From FEN-1191 sp963819195 (lineage in GTDB: Bacteria > Pseudomonadota > Gammaproteobacteria > Steroidobacterales > Steroidobacteraceae), in assembly GCA_963819195.1 (NCBI GenBank), contig CAWFVL010000002.1:248001-312000 (forward strand): DNA of 64,000 bases, written 5' to 3'. Below are positions 51,828 through 59,702 of the stretch, one piece after another. The position numbers were made by a program, and so were the translations under genes. Position 1 is the first letter of the stretch. Each line of letters begins with the position of its first letter. Under the pieces are notes generated by a model. That model saw only the letters and a program-made list of their open reading frames with translations. It had not been told where the DNA came from and did not search any database.

Positions 51828-51883
51828 TGAAAACCGGAGGCCCTTCACGGGGCTCGTGAGTTCGAATCTCACCCTCCCCGGCA
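51828..51883 (+). repeat. 3' remnant copy of tRNA-Ser
   Basis: 56 bases identical at 53 positions to bases 35-90 of the tRNA-Ser at 48858, covering half the anticodon loop, the variable arm, T arm and 3' end. The D arm and 5' half are absent, so it is not a functional tRNA. One change (CCGGCA) breaks the CCA end. Confidence 0.9.
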
Positions 51884-51920
51884 CTTGAGCGCGGGACCTT
51901 TCGGTCTCAAAGGAATGATT

Positions 51921-53339
51921 GTGAAAAGGTTAACGCCAGCAGCCTGCGCCCTGATGATGTATGTCCTGATCCCCTGTGTCCGCGCGGCGACGCTGGGACC
52001 ACTGCCGCCGGCCGCCGACCAGGCGCTGGCACGATCGATCTTGAAGGAACTGGTCGAGATCAACACCACGCACGCGTACGGGTCGGCCGAGGCAGCCCAG
52101 GCCATTCAGGGCCACCTGCTGGAAGCCGGGTTTTCGGCCTCCGACGTAGTGCTGGTCGCTCCGCCCGAGCATCCGAGCAAGGGGAATGTCGTCGTTCGTT
52201 ACCACGGCAAGGGATTGAGCAGGCCGGTGCTGTTCATGGGCCATCTGGATGTCGTCGAAGCCCGGCCGGAGGATTGGTCCGTCGAGCCTTTCAGGCTGAC
52301 CGAAAAGGAAGGTTGGTTCTACGGGCGCGGCAGCATCGATATGAAAGACGGCGACGCGGCCATGCTCGAGACGCTGATCCGGTTCAAGCGTGAACGCTTC
52401 GTACCCGACCGCGACATCATTGTGGCCTTCACCGCCGACGAGGAGGCGGGAGGTGACGCCAATGGCCCGGCCTTTCTGCTCAAAGAGCATCGCGACCTGA
52501 TTGATGCGGCCCTTGCCATCAATCTCGACGGTGGCGGTGGCCAGTACAAAAACGGCGAGCGCTTCGAGTTCGAGCTGGGCACCAGCGAGAAAACCTATGT
52601 CACCTACACGCTCGAGACCACCAGCCCGGGTGGGCATGGCTCGCTGCCCGGGCCCGACAACGCCATCTACCGATTGGCGTCGGGCCTTGGCCGCCTCGAG
52701 TCAAATCGTTTCCCGGTAATGTTGACCGCGACCACGCGAGCGAGCTTTGAGAAGTTCGCCGAGCTCGATCCCGGTGCGGACAGCGCCGACCTGCGTGCGG
52801 TTGCCATGGAGCCGCCCGATCTGGCCGCAGCGGAGCGGCTGAGCCAGAACGTCCGCCTCAACGCGCAACTGCGCACGACCTGCGTCGCGACGCTGATTTC
52901 CGGCGGCCATGCGGAGAATGCGCTTCCACAACGTGCCAAGGCCACAATCCAGTGCCGTATGCTGCCCGGCGATACGGCTGAGCATGTCCAGGCCGCGCTG
53001 ACGGCCGCACTGAGCGATCCGAAGATCGCTGTCACCCTCGATGCGCCCCCGATCGTCAGCCCGGAGTCTCCTCCCACCGCCGCGATCACGGCCAAAGTCG
53101 GGCGCGTGGTTCATTCGATGTGGCCTGGCGTGCCGATCGTGCCGACGATGGCCACCGGATTCAGTGATGATCGCCAGACTCGTAACGCCGGAATCGCAAG
53201 CTACGATCTCAGCGGCGTGTGGGCCGACGTGGACGAGAATCGCGCGCACGGGCGCGACGAGCGGGTCGGGGTCAGGGAATTTGACGAGAGCGTCGAGTAC
53301 ACCTATCGGCTGATGAAGGCGATGAGTCAAAAAAACTGA
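51921..53339 (+). CDS. Exported M20-family metallopeptidase
   Basis: A 472-residue M20 peptidase with a signal peptide (AACALMMYVLIPCVRA). The zinc site residues are visible: H and D in LFMGHLDVVEA, D in GSIDMKDGDAAML, the catalytic Glu and ligand in TADEEAGGDANGP, and the last His in ENRAHGRDERVGV. The dimerisation lid lies near residues 220-345. Such enzymes cleave peptides or acyl-amino acids; this one acts in the periplasm. GTG at 51921 is chosen as AAAGGA lies six bases upstream; an ATG at 51915 is too close to the ribosome site. It stands just downstream of the tRNA remnant. Confidence 0.92.
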   Translation: MKRLTPAACALMMYVLIPCVRAATLGPLPPAADQALARSILKELVEINTTHAYGSAEAAQAIQGHLLEAGFSASDVVLVAPPEHPSKGNVVVRYHGKGLSRPVLFMGHLDVVEARPEDWSVEPFRLTEKEGWFYGRGSIDMKDGDAAMLETLIRFKRERFVPDRDIIVAFTADEEAGGDANGPAFLLKEHRDLIDAALAINLDGGGGQYKNGERFEFELGTSEKTYVTYTLETTSPGGHGSLPGPDNAIYRLASGLGRLESNRFPVMLTATTRASFEKFAELDPGADSADLRAVAMEPPDLAAAERLSQNVRLNAQLRTTCVATLISGGHAENALPQRAKATIQCRMLPGDTAEHVQAALTAALSDPKIAVTLDAPPIVSPESPPTAAITAKVGRVVHSMWPGVPIVPTMATGFSDDRQTRNAGIASYDLSGVWADVDENRAHGRDERVGVREFDESVEYTYRLMKAMSQKN

Positions 53340-53344
53340 GGGAA

Positions 53345-53368
53345 GCCCCGCGGGCTCTCCCGCGAGGC
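53345..53368. terminator. Hairpin after the M20 gene
   Basis: A ten-base stem with one mismatch (gccccgcggg / cccgcgaggc) and a four-base loop, five bases after the M20 stop. It lies between convergent genes; no T-run, so it is a weak candidate. Confidence 0.4.
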
Positions 53369-53401
53369 AATCCCAATCACCGATCGCTCAGCGGGTTGCG
53401 A

Positions 53402-54178
53402 TCATTTATAGGTCACGTTGCTGCGCGACAGATAGTCGCGGTGATCCGCGCCTTCAGTGGCCGCACCGAAAGCCGGTCCCGCGAAAGTATTGCCCTTGAG
53501 CGCCTCGCCCAACGCGGCATTGACCTTGTCCAACCCGGCCGAGTTCGGCGTGATGTAATCAATCCAGAAGCCGGCCGGAGACTCGGTATGGATAGCTTCC
53601 TCATCGACCTCGTATTCGATGATGCTGCCGTCAGCCAGGAGCTTTTCCATCAGCGGAACGACGAAGTTCTTGCTCACGGTCTGGACCTCATCGTCCGGAG
53701 CGGAGTCCTTCAGCTTGTAGTACGACGTATGGGTATAGGCGTCCTTGTACGTGCCTGACTTCCAGTTGTAGAAGTGGCTGATGTAGATGCCATCCCAGTG
53801 TTTGGTAGCGGTTTGGAGCAGCGGATCCGGCGGCCCTTTCCCCAGCGAGTCCAGCACGTCCAGCACAGCCCCCATCGACATGGCCGACCAGAAGCTGTCG
53901 TGCGTTGGACCGTCGGCGCTGTGAACTTCAATCTTGTCAGCCCCGTAGCCGACCAACGTCCCGCTGCTCAACGCCTGGCCGAGCAGTTTGTCGCCCCCCG
54001 GACTGGGCTTTTCAAACTCGGCCCATTTCGCCCGAGGTATCTGCCAGTTGGCGACGTAGCTATACATCGCAGGCTTCTCTTTCACGTCCATCGACTGGGC
54101 GTGAAGCGGTGAGGTGCCCATGCCGAAAGCGCACGTGACCAACAATCCACTAATCGATATTGTGAGTTTTCCCTGCAT
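53402..54178 (-). CDS. Exported protein of unknown family
   Basis: A 258-residue protein with a signal peptide (cleavage near SPLHAQS, residue 28). The mature part has paired motifs such as MYSYVANWQIPRAKWAEFEK and AYTHTSYYKLKDSAPD, with GYGADKIEVHSADGPTHDSFWSAMSMGAVLDVLDSL between them. The two stretches may be a repeated ferredoxin-like (dabb/NIPSNAP-like) half, but this is a guess. There are no Cys in the mature part. GGGAG lies before the ATG, and a -10 TATAAT lies about 60 bases upstream. It has no operon partner. Confidence 0.8.
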   Translation of the reverse strand: MQGKLTISISGLLVTCAFGMGTSPLHAQSMDVKEKPAMYSYVANWQIPRAKWAEFEKPSPGGDKLLGQALSSGTLVGYGADKIEVHSADGPTHDSFWSAMSMGAVLDVLDSLGKGPPDPLLQTATKHWDGIYISHFYNWKSGTYKDAYTHTSYYKLKDSAPDDEVQTVSKNFVVPLMEKLLADGSIIEYEVDEEAIHTESPAGFWIDYITPNSAGLDKVNAALGEALKGNTFAGPAFGAATEGADHRDYLSRSNVTYK

Positions 54179-54236
54179 GTTCAGCTCCCTGTCTTAGTGG
54201 CGCCACGTTCGCCTGATTGATTTGCGTGGATTCTCC

Positions 54237-54265
54237 ATTATAGACGGTGAAGTCAGCATCAATCG
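54237..54265 (-). promoter_or_regulatory. Promoter of the 53402-54178 gene
   Basis: A perfect TATAAT on the minus strand (54242-54237) with a weak CGATTG at 17 bases (54265-54260); an overlapping TTGATG is at 14 bases. Transcription would start about 50 bases before the ATG. Confidence 0.45.
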
Positions 54266-54353
54266 ACCCAGATCGTCCGCTAAATCCCAGCGTTGTTGGA
54301 TATGTAATTCGCTTCCATGACCTGGGTTTACGCTTATCCGTCTACAAAGGACA

Positions 54354-57068
54354 TTAACTTTCCGGCAAGTGCATCTTGCGGAGCAGCGCCTTAAAACGTG
54401 GATCGCCGTGCAGTGGATTCATGATCGGATCGTAATTGATCGAGACCAGGTCGCTTTCGTGCCGCTGGAAGGATCGCTCCAGCCATTCAAAAGTCTCCGG
54501 CCTCTGATCGCCCCAGGCGTAGGTTTGCGCAACATCGTAGGCGCTGTCGCTGCGGAACGTTGCGATCAACCCGTTCAGGGCGAGCATTGCGGCCTTGTTA
54601 TTTCCCAGTGAATGCTGCGCCATGGCGTTGATTTGAAGACGCAAATGCTTATTGCCGTGCGTCCGGAGCAATTCGATCGCCGCGGCCGGTTGACCTTCAA
54701 TCAATCGGAGAATGCCAAGTATGCGCAGACCGTAAGGCGAATCCGGTTGAATCTCCATGGCTCGCTCAATCGCGTCGCGCGCCGGACCAATCTGACCGTC
54801 GCCAAGGAGGAGAAAGCCGAGATTCGTCCACGTGACGCTTGATAGCGGGTCCAATTCGATTGCTGTCCGAGTCATGGCAATTGCGTCGGGCAACCGGCCT
54901 AGTGTCCCAATCAATAGCGCGTACCGACGAAGGGCCATGCTATTGGCCGGCTCGATGGAAAGGGCCTTCTCGAAATCCGCCTGCGCTCCGGCCCAATCCC
55001 AGGCGCCTTCTACACGAATGTGGCCGCGGGAGGCATAGCCGCCCGCCTGATCCGGAGCCAACGCGACTGCTCTGTTGGCGTCTTCCAGGGCGAGCTTCCT
55101 GCCGGATTCATCACCGGACCAGTCGGCCGCGAAGAATTCCGACATGGCAAGCTCGGCATAGGCCGCAGCGTACTGAGGGTCAAGCGCAGTGGCCCGGCGG
55201 TAGGCTTCGGACGCGCGCCGGAATCCATCCAGGGTGAATCGATCGAAGAGTTGCCGGCCGAGCAGATACTCGTTGTAGGCCGCCAGGTTCGAAGTACGGT
55301 ACGCATTCGAACCCTGTTGCGCCGCTGCGAGCTTGACTTTGAGCGCCGAAACTACCGCACCGGCGATCTCGTCCTGGACCTTGAACACGTCCTTGAGGTC
55401 GCTATCGTATGTCTCCGACCAGATGTCCTCCCCATTGGCGGCGCGAATCAACTGCGTGGTTACTCGCACGCGGTCGCCGGATTTGCGCACGCTGCCCTCC
55501 AGGAGGTTAGCGACGTTGAGCTTCTTCGCAATCATCGGAATATCGTCGGACTTTCCCCTGAAGGAAAACGACGAGGTGCGCGCGATGACATGCAGCCCCG
55601 GTACCTTGGCGAGCAGATCCAGAAGCTCTTCTGCAAGACCATCCGAGAAGTATTGCTGGTCCTGGCTCTCGCTCATATCAAGGAAGGGGAGTACGGCGAC
55701 CGAGTTCTCCGGCGGTGCGAAGGCAGTAACGGCCCCAAGCACTTTCGCCGCGGCGGGGAGCTCGACCGCGTTGGCCGCCGCCGTCACCGGGGCACGGGTC
55801 TCGCGATGAAGCGTGTACATCACCATGGCAAGAATTGCCGTCGCGGCGGTGACACTGACGCCAACTACCAATCTATTACGGTGCAGGAACTTTCGAAGCA
55901 GGTAGTGGGCATTGGCGGCTTGCGCCTTGATCGGTTTGCCTTCGAGGTGGCGTTGCAGATCCTCCGTCAGGGCGGCAGCGTTCGCATAGCGCTGCGCGGG
56001 ATTTTTGGCGAGTGCCTTGATCACGATGGCATCCAGATCCCCTCGTAGACCACGCGCCCACTGCTCCGTCGTGCCGGCGCGGGTCGAGATCGATTCTGGT
56101 TCGAGCTGCGTGCTGGGCTTCTTTACCTCGAGGGTGGCGATGGCATGATCCAGGGCTCCGATTGAGGCGGCGCCTTTAAGCCGGTAGGGGCGGGTGCCTG
56201 TCAGCAATTCGTAAAGCAGTACTCCCAATGAATAGAGATCACTGCGCTCGTCGATCGGATCCCCGCGTAGCAGCTCGGGACTGGCATAGTCCGGGGTAAG
56301 GGCCCGGCCGTAGACGCTCGTGAGCGGAGTTTGATCCGCCTCGTCCGCCTCCAGAAGCTTGGCGACACCGAAGTCCAGCAACCTCACCTGGCCGGCCTCC
56401 GTGACCAGAATGTTCGAAGGCTTCAGATCGCGATGGATGATTTGCCGTTCATGCGCATACCTTACGGCTTCGAGGACTTGCAGAAAGAGCTCCAGGCGTT
56501 CTGCAATTCCCAGCTTCCTGGTAGCGCACCAATCTGTCAGCGTTTCCCCCCGCACGTATTCCATGGCGACGTAGCGCAAAGCGCTGGAGGTAATGCCAGC
56601 ATCATAAAAGCGGGCAATGTACGGATGCTCGAGACTCGCGAGGATGTCGCGTTCGCGCGCAAAGCGCGGTTCCAGGTCCACGCGCCCGCGCGACTGCATC
56701 GGAATCTTCAGTGCGACCTCGCGCTTGAATGCGCCATCGGCGCGGCGCGCCTGCCACACCTCCGCCATTCCGCCGGAGCCCAGAAGGCGGATCAATTGGT
56801 ATGGACCCACTGCCGCGTCAGGCTGCAGACCGCTGGCGGCAACGCCGCCAGGATCGCCCCCATCGCTGAACTTCGGCAGCGTCGAGAGAATTTTGAAACT
56901 CGCGGCCTGGGTCGCCCCTGGGAGCAGCACGTCACGGAGGGCCGGAGCCAGATCGCGATGTTCAGGGGGAAGGTTATCCAGCCACTCGCGGCGCGTCGCT
57001 GCATCCAGCGGTAGCAGCTCGTCCAGCAGCCGGCTCAGCGTCGCCATCTGAAGAATCGATAGTCCCAT
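54354..57068 (-). CDS. Membrane Ser/Thr protein kinase with TPR domain
   Basis: A 904-residue protein. The Hanks-type kinase occupies about residues 92-365. It has glycine loop LLGSGGMAEVWQA, VAL-K, HRDLKPSNILV near 210, DFG in RLLDFGVAK, and APE replaced by SPE in DYASPELLRG. A membrane helix near 400-420 (VVGVSVTAATAILAMVMY) precedes an FlgO/adenylate cyclase-like segment (NSVAVLPFLDMSESQDQQYFSDGLAEELLDLL) and about eight TPR-like helices. The kinase would face the cytosol and the TPR part the periplasm. It follows the ECF sigma gene by four bases, a known pairing in which the kinase modifies the sigma factor. Confidence 0.92.
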   Translation of the reverse strand: MGLSILQMATLSRLLDELLPLDAATRREWLDNLPPEHRDLAPALRDVLLPGATQAASFKILSTLPKFSDGGDPGGVAASGLQPDAAVGPYQLIRLLGSGGMAEVWQARRADGAFKREVALKIPMQSRGRVDLEPRFARERDILASLEHPYIARFYDAGITSSALRYVAMEYVRGETLTDWCATRKLGIAERLELFLQVLEAVRYAHERQIIHRDLKPSNILVTEAGQVRLLDFGVAKLLEADEADQTPLTSVYGRALTPDYASPELLRGDPIDERSDLYSLGVLLYELLTGTRPYRLKGAASIGALDHAIATLEVKKPSTQLEPESISTRAGTTEQWARGLRGDLDAIVIKALAKNPAQRYANAAALTEDLQRHLEGKPIKAQAANAHYLLRKFLHRNRLVVGVSVTAATAILAMVMYTLHRETRAPVTAAANAVELPAAAKVLGAVTAFAPPENSVAVLPFLDMSESQDQQYFSDGLAEELLDLLAKVPGLHVIARTSSFSFRGKSDDIPMIAKKLNVANLLEGSVRKSGDRVRVTTQLIRAANGEDIWSETYDSDLKDVFKVQDEIAGAVVSALKVKLAAAQQGSNAYRTSNLAAYNEYLLGRQLFDRFTLDGFRRASEAYRRATALDPQYAAAYAELAMSEFFAADWSGDESGRKLALEDANRAVALAPDQAGGYASRGHIRVEGAWDWAGAQADFEKALSIEPANSMALRRYALLIGTLGRLPDAIAMTRTAIELDPLSSVTWTNLGFLLLGDGQIGPARDAIERAMEIQPDSPYGLRILGILRLIEGQPAAAIELLRTHGNKHLRLQINAMAQHSLGNNKAAMLALNGLIATFRSDSAYDVAQTYAWGDQRPETFEWLERSFQRHESDLVSINYDPIMNPLHGDPRFKALLRKMHLPES

Positions 57069-57072
57069 CGTC

Positions 57073-57624
57073 TTATCGCAGTGCCACTGCGAGGATCAAC
57101 CGCGCCTTCTCCCAATCTCGTTGCACGGTTCGCTCGGTTACATTCAGTGTCTCGGCGATTTCCTGCTCACTGTAGCCGCCAAAGTAACGCATCTGTGCTA
57201 CCTGGGCCAAACGGGGATCTGTCTTTTCCAGCGTCTCCAGCGCTTCGTGCACAGCCAGCACGGTGTCCTCGTCATCGGCGACATCGCCCCCCAGATTAGT
57301 TGCCAGCGTCAAGGGCTGTTGATCACCGCCGCGCTTCTGCGCGACGCGCTCGCGCACGGTATTGACGATCACAGAGCGCATTACCTGCGATGCGTAGGCA
57401 AAGAACGCTCGACGATCCTCGGCGCGAAGTTCTCCCGCTCGCACGAATCGAAGGTAGGACTCGTGCACCAGGCAGGTGGTGTCCATTACCGTATTACGTC
57501 CCCCGTCCCGAAGCCGTGCGTGAGCCAGCCGGTGAAGCTCCGTGTACGCGGCCGCAAACAGTGCGTTGCGCGCTGTCGCATCCCCCGCCTGGACCCGTCC
57601 CAGTAATTCGGTGAGCTGGCTCAT
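57073..57624 (-). CDS. ECF sigma factor, SigTTP (ECF43-like) type
   Basis: A 183-residue sigma factor. It begins SQLTELLGRVQAGDATARNALFAAAYTELHRLAHARLRD and continues with ATCLVHESYLRF-type TTCLVHESYLRFV, FFAYASQVMRSVIVNTVRERVAQKRGG and a sigma4 helix-turn-helix (YSEQEIAETLNVTERTVQRDWEKARLIL). This is the subgroup found next to Ser/Thr kinases and without a classical anti-sigma factor. No anti-sigma gene lies nearby; the kinase-TPR gene after four bases probably takes that role. Its target promoter is unknown. Confidence 0.94.
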   Translation of the reverse strand: MSQLTELLGRVQAGDATARNALFAAAYTELHRLAHARLRDGGRNTVMDTTCLVHESYLRFVRAGELRAEDRRAFFAYASQVMRSVIVNTVRERVAQKRGGDQQPLTLATNLGGDVADDEDTVLAVHEALETLEKTDPRLAQVAQMRYFGGYSEQEIAETLNVTERTVQRDWEKARLILAVALR

Positions 57625-57796
57625 CGAATGCCTTGGCGCCTCTGTTTACCCCATGACGGCGAACTTATCCCGTCGGGCCGGCGTGCGCCACGTAATCCGT
57701 CGGCAGCATGTCGGGTTTTGACGCCGAAGCGTGTCTGTATGGGTAAGGCAGCGAATTAGGAATCCCAATTCGGCCTTTTGTGAACAGGAGACGAAC

Positions 57797-58177
57797 ATGA
57801 ATACGATGAACTCTTCGAGCAGGCTCTGCAGCTTTGCGGCAATCGCCGTTTTCGGTGCAGTTGGGGCGAGTTTTGCCGGCGTGGCGGCTGCCGGAAGTCC
57901 GGAATTGCTTCAGATTGCCGTGCCATACGGGGATCTGAACATCTCGACCGTGCGCGGCGCGGCTACTCTCTACAATCGCATCCGCACGGCAGCCCAGCAG
58001 GTGTGCTGGCCCCTGGACCACGGCGACCTGTCGTCGAAGCGGCAATTGGCGGTCTGCACAAGCAAGGCTATTGCCGATGCGGTGACGAGTATTGACCAGC
58101 CTGCCCTGTTCGCCGTTTATAGCGCGAAGAACGCTCAGCCGCTGCCGAACATCGTCGCTTCCGAGCGGAGTCGTTAG
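57797..58177 (+). CDS. UrcA-family exported protein
   Basis: A 126-residue protein with a signal peptide (AAIAVFGAVGASFAGVAAAG). The mature part has the UrcA signature, VPYGDLNISTVRGAATLYNRIRTAAQQVCW, and a second conserved Cys (VCTSKAI), which probably forms a disulphide. Members are small periplasmic proteins of unknown role, frequent in sphingomonads, Caulobacterales and Xanthomonadales-like bacteria. AGGAG lies eight bases before the ATG. It is divergent from the ECF sigma gene, so it may be a regulon member, without proof. Confidence 0.9.
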   Translation: MNTMNSSSRLCSFAAIAVFGAVGASFAGVAAAGSPELLQIAVPYGDLNISTVRGAATLYNRIRTAAQQVCWPLDHGDLSSKRQLAVCTSKAIADAVTSIDQPALFAVYSAKNAQPLPNIVASERSR

Positions 58178-58215
58178 ACATCGGCGGGGGACTGGGGGAC
58201 ATCGATGATCACTAA

Positions 58216-58248
58216 AGCGCCCGGAAGGATACTCTCCATCCGGGCGCT
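58216..58248. terminator. Bidirectional terminator
   Basis: A ten-base perfect stem (agcgcccgga / tccgggcgct) with a 13-base loop between the convergent UrcA and TPR genes. T-runs are short on both sides. Confidence 0.7.
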
Positions 58249-58253
58249 ATCTG

Positions 58254-59525
58254 TCAGACGTCGTGCGCACCGGCGTGCAGCGCCCAGAGTCGGCCGAGTT
58301 GGGTATAGGCCCCATTGCGGGAGCCAGCGGCTTTCACGAAGGCCCTTTGCGCCTCCCCGGCATTCTTCATCCGCAGCTGCGCGATCCCGAGCAGCACATT
58401 GGCTTCCTCGGGGGACTTCAGGCCGCCCTTGGCAATGCCCTTGGTGATGCTGGCCACGGCCTTGTCGTATTGGCCGTAAGACAAATAGGTGCCGCCAAGC
58501 TGCACCAGCTTGTCGCCGGCGGGGGCGCTGGCCGCGTCCTGTTCCTTGGCTGGCAGAGCCGCGATGTCCGTGGCAGCGCGTTGCTTGGCGCCATCGAGCA
58601 GATGCTGGTAGCGCTCCTTGTCGCGGGGGTCGGTGAATACATTCTGCGCGAAGGCCTTTTGCAGGATGGCCTCGGTTTCACCCGGGTAACCCTGGTCGAG
58701 CGCAATATCGGCCATCTCCGCGTAGTCGCCGCCGCGCTTAAGCACACCGACATCGCTCATCAGGCGATAGACATTCAGTTGCACGTGAGCATCCTTCGTG
58801 TCTGCGTTCACGAGCGATGCCAGTGCATTGGCCCAGTATTCCGGCTTGGGATAATAGGTCACCAGCTTTTCCACGGCCTTCGATGCGCCAGCCTGGTCGT
58901 TGGCTTTGAGATCGAACTGCCACATGAGCTTGAGGGATTCCTCGTCGGGCTTATCCTGCTTGGCGACCACCTGCTGGATGGTGACCGCGGCCTCCTTGTA
59001 GTTGCCCGAGAGATACTGACTCTTCGCAATCAGGCGCAGGGTGTCGCCGTCGTTCGCGCCATGCTTGACGGCCTGATCGGCAGCGTCCAGTGCCTTGGCG
59101 TAATCCTTCTGCTGGAAGTAGTAGAGGGCGATATTCTTCATCCAGCTTCGCTGCTGCTCCGCGGACGCGTACTGTGACTGCGCCGCCTGCGCCAGCACCG
59201 GAATGGCGGCGCCCATATCCTGCTTTTGCTGATAGATCTGGAACAGCAGCACCTCGATGACAAAGTTATCGTAGCCGCTCTTCTCGCCCGAAGCGTTCTG
59301 CGCCTCCTTGGTCTTGGCCAGCGCATCGTCGAGCTTTTTCTCCCGCATTGCATCCTGCGCGGCCTTCAGCGGCTTGGCGACACTGGCGCTCACTTGCGGG
59401 CCGGACGCCTGGTCGGCCGCCAGTGAGGCGCTCGACAGCAACGTTGTGCTCCCAATTGATGCCAACAGCACTGCGGTGCTCCCAAATGATGCCAACCGGG
59501 CGATTAAATTCAGGCGCTTCCTCAT
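58254..59525 (-). CDS. Exported TPR protein
   Basis: A 423-residue protein with a signal peptide (residues 1-37) and about nine TPR-like helical repeats (ALYYFQQKDYAKALDAADQAVKHG and YLSYGQYDKAVASITKGIAKG). It has no enzyme motif, so it is probably a periplasmic scaffold. The signal region contains a repeated LASIGST/ASFGSTAV pair, encoded by two near-identical 21-base stretches at 59448-59496. GAGGAA lies before the ATG at 59525. It is divergent from the S9 peptidase gene. Confidence 0.85.
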   Translation of the reverse strand: MRKRLNLIARLASFGSTAVLLASIGSTTLLSSASLAADQASGPQVSASVAKPLKAAQDAMREKKLDDALAKTKEAQNASGEKSGYDNFVIEVLLFQIYQQKQDMGAAIPVLAQAAQSQYASAEQQRSWMKNIALYYFQQKDYAKALDAADQAVKHGANDGDTLRLIAKSQYLSGNYKEAAVTIQQVVAKQDKPDEESLKLMWQFDLKANDQAGASKAVEKLVTYYPKPEYWANALASLVNADTKDAHVQLNVYRLMSDVGVLKRGGDYAEMADIALDQGYPGETEAILQKAFAQNVFTDPRDKERYQHLLDGAKQRAATDIAALPAKEQDAASAPAGDKLVQLGGTYLSYGQYDKAVASITKGIAKGGLKSPEEANVLLGIAQLRMKNAGEAQRAFVKAAGSRNGAYTQLGRLWALHAGAHDV

Positions 59526-59702
59526 GGTGTTCCTCGCTAGCTTCGACGCTGGTAATGGCACGATTGCAGGCGGTATCGCCGCGTTGTCCGGCCCCGCATC
59601 CCTTCGGCACAGGTGGCGGATAGTGGGCCCTGAGTTCCTTTGTGCAAGATTCGCGCCGTCGATCTGATATAAAGCCGATCTCGATAGCTGCAGGGGGAGA
59701 AC

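Larger units (their letters stand above)
48892..51883. mobile_element. Small island between tRNA-Ser and its 3' copy
   Basis: A 56-base direct repeat (53 identical) marks tRNA-Ser 3' end at 48892-48947 and a copy at 51828-51883. This is the usual footprint of site-specific integration at tRNA genes. The 2.9 kb between holds two minus-strand genes, an M48 protease and a BciA-like reductase, but no integrase. It may be a reduced or relic island, or a tRNA duplication followed by decay. Confidence 0.5.

Noticed and set aside
51828..51883. A second tRNA-Ser gene
   Set aside because: The 5' half and D arm are absent and the CCA end is changed, so it cannot fold as a tRNA.
51522..51884. A similar minus-strand frame over the tRNA-Ser remnant
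   Set aside because: Same artefact over the remnant copy; no protein domain.
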